NCBI GenBank assembly: GCA_903922535.1
Contig: CAIXUF010000854.1
Span: 1-14,815 of the forward strand
Direction of reading: 5' to 3'
Source of the DNA: Candidatus Hydrogenedentota bacterium
GTDB lineage: Bacteria; Hydrogenedentota; Hydrogenedentia; Hydrogenedentiales; CAITNO01
Length of the DNA: 14,815 nucleotides
In this document: piece by piece, positions 13,625-14,815 of the stretch
Numbering within the stretch: the stretch's first letter is position 1
Layout of the letters: the number at the start of each line of letters is the position of its first letter
Program-made: the position numbers and the translations under genes
The notes under the pieces: model-generated
The model's input: the letters and a program-made list of their open reading frames with translations, nothing else
What the model was told of the DNA's origin: nothing
Database searches by the model: none

Positions 13625-14815
13625 CTACTGTCCGGGTATCTTTGACTGCGGCACGTTGTCGGGCACATCCACATCGACGGGAATCTGTCCTGTTTGCAGT
13701 TTCACCCAGGTCTTCTTCGGGTCGAGGTTCGGATTGCGCCAGAGCAGTTCCTGCGTGATGTCCTGAGCATAGATCGGACTGGACAGCGCATACACCTCTA
13801 TCGGGCCGAAACCCTTGTTCTTCGGATCGGCCGGACCGATCACGCGGATGCGGTAGGTCGAGTAAATCGTGGGGTGGCGCGTGAAGCGAATGGCAATGTT
13901 GTCGCCGTTGATGGGCACCGTGCGTATGGGATGTCCGTTCTCCAGCACCTGCAGCCGCTTGCCAATCCCGTTCTGCACGTCGGCCACAAACGCGATGTCC
14001 ACATTCAGCGGCACGACGCCGCCGATGCCCACATCAACCGTGTTGTCGGCCAGGACATCGGCATTGAAGGCCAGTTTCGGCCCGTTGACATCGCAGGAAA
14101 CGTAGGTGCGGCCGAGGCGCAGCCCCTCCAGCAGGGAGGGCACGGACAAGTCCTTGGCGCAAATGTAGGTGACCGGCTTGGCCAGGGGCACCTTCTTGCT
14201 GCCGGAACCGGACCCGCCAATGGCGCAGCCCATGAGTCCGCGCTTCAGCTCATAGTCCCAAAACAGGCATGCCTGCGCGTTGGCGGACATGTTCTCGTCC
14301 ATGTCGCCCGCAGTGGCGGCGGCGGCGGCCGCCGCGGCGATGGAGTGCACCAAATGGCCGTCTTTGCGGACCTTGACATCCTCGATCAGGTTGTTGAGCG
14401 CCAGGGGCGGATTGCCCCGCCAGTCGCGGAACCACACCTCCACGGCGTTGATGTAGCTCATGCCCCACTGCCAGGGTTTGGTCGGAAAGGTGGGGTGCGC
14501 CGCAGCCCAGATGCCCCCCTGGGCCTGCACACGGATGCATTCGGCCTGCGCGGCCCAGGATGCCTGTGCGACAGGAAGGCTGGACGGGGGATCGGGCGTG
14601 GTGCGCGGGCCGTACACCAGCGCCACACCCATGTTGTCAACGCCCCATTCCATCGCGGGGATGAGCGCCAGCTTGTCGGACTTGAACCTCAGGGCCAGCA
14701 TCGACAGGTCCTCGGTCTCGAAGCGCGTGCGGGCGCAGGCGATCTCGGACGCCGAACAGCCGATCGCGCCTTGGCCCTTGCGGCCAAACGGCAGCGAGGG
14801 TTGCGACAGTACGGG
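13625..14815 (-). CDS. CehA/McbA-like PHP-domain protein, degenerate metal site (5' end outside the window)
   Basis: 396 residues are visible. The frame stays open to the right edge, so the ATG at 14701 is probably internal and the N-terminus is missing. Numbering here starts at that ATG. The core matches the CehA/McbA branch of PHP metallohydrolases: ALIPAMEWG (12-20), AAAHPTF (66-72, one retained His), INAVEVW (84-90), WDYELKRG (148-155), then KPVTYICAKDLSVPSLLEGL (175-194) and RLGRTYVSCDVNGPKLAF (195-212). Normally a GSDSH motif supplies metal ligands; here the site reads GGSGSG (162-167), and the earlier His after the Glu-Trp motif is replaced (NMGVALVYG). Hydrolytic activity may thus be lost or altered. 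An eight-Ala run (122-129) interrupts the domain. A beta-rich C-terminal region follows. The family call rests on motifs only; cargo, location and partners are unknown. Confidence 0.6.
   Translation of the reverse strand, partial: PVLSQPSLPFGRKGQGAIGCSASEIACARTRFETEDLSMLALRFKSDKLALIPAMEWGVDNMGVALVYGPRTTPDPPSSLPVAQASWAAQAECIRVQAQGGIWAAAHPTFPTKPWQWGMSYINAVEVWFRDWRGNPPLALNNLIEDVKVRKDGHLVHSIAAAAAAAATAGDMDENMSANAQACLFWDYELKRGLMGCAIGGSGSGSKKVPLAKPVTYICAKDLSVPSLLEGLRLGRTYVSCDVNGPKLAFNADVLADNTVDVGIGGVVPLNVDIAFVADVQNGIGKRLQVLENGHPIRTVPINGDNIAIRFTRHPTIYSTYRIRVIGPADPKNKGFGPIEVYALSSPIYAQDITQELLWRNPNLDPKKTWVKLQTGQIPVDVDVPDNVPQSKIPGQ

Overview
This GC-rich bacterial window (14,815 bp) carries ten protein genes: eight complete and two cut by the window edges. 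It resembles an uncultured Planctomycetes/Hydrogenedentes-type genome. That placement is inferred from secreted proteins with Ig-like repeats, a surface protein with a C-terminal anchoring signal, a hybrid sensor kinase, and many short-period intergenic repeats (9-bp ATGGAC units, 7-bp CCCTTCA units, GCAGGCG/CGCCTGC hairpins). No rRNA, tRNA, CRISPR array, transposase or phage gene was seen.

Layout: (1) 1-709, minus: N-terminal 236 residues of the membrane protease FtsH. (2) 1075-2511, plus: secreted SGNH-hydrolase-like protein with two Ig-like repeats. (3) 2718-3809, plus: membrane-anchored alpha/beta hydrolase, followed by a strong terminator, a REPIN-like inverted repeat and a short ATGGAC array. 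(4) 4083-4622, minus: RfbC/RmlC (dTDP-rhamnose pathway epimerase). (5) 4720-7137, plus, divergent from rfbC: soluble hybrid histidine kinase (REC-PAS-PAS-HisKA-HATPase-REC). (6) 7200-7829, minus: unknown exported protein. (7) 8013-9599, minus: unknown protein with a membrane helix at each end and a remote ResB-like look. (8) 9983-11341, minus: exported surface protein with a calcium-loop motif, an Ig-like domain and an LPIAG-type C-terminal tail; it has the best promoter and a clear terminator. (9) 11994-13510, plus: two-gene ABC exporter of the Wzm/Wzt (TagG/TagH, KpsM/KpsT) class, translationally coupled. (10) 13625-14815, minus: partial CehA/McbA-like PHP-domain protein whose metal site looks degraded.

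Functional themes: the window is mostly about the cell envelope. RfbC makes a deoxysugar precursor and the ABC pair exports a glycan, but they are not in one operon and no glycosyltransferase is visible. The secreted and anchored proteins are probably separately regulated single genes.

I found no convincing new multi-gene system. The most unusual signals are an inverted pair of eight-unit ATGGAC(N3) arrays with equal 69-bp arms around a 36-nt loop (9720-9893); a related ATGGGA(N3) repeat that has become the coding tail of the 8013-9599 gene; and the loss of metal-ligand residues in the PHP-like protein. All family calls come from reading motifs by eye, with no database search.
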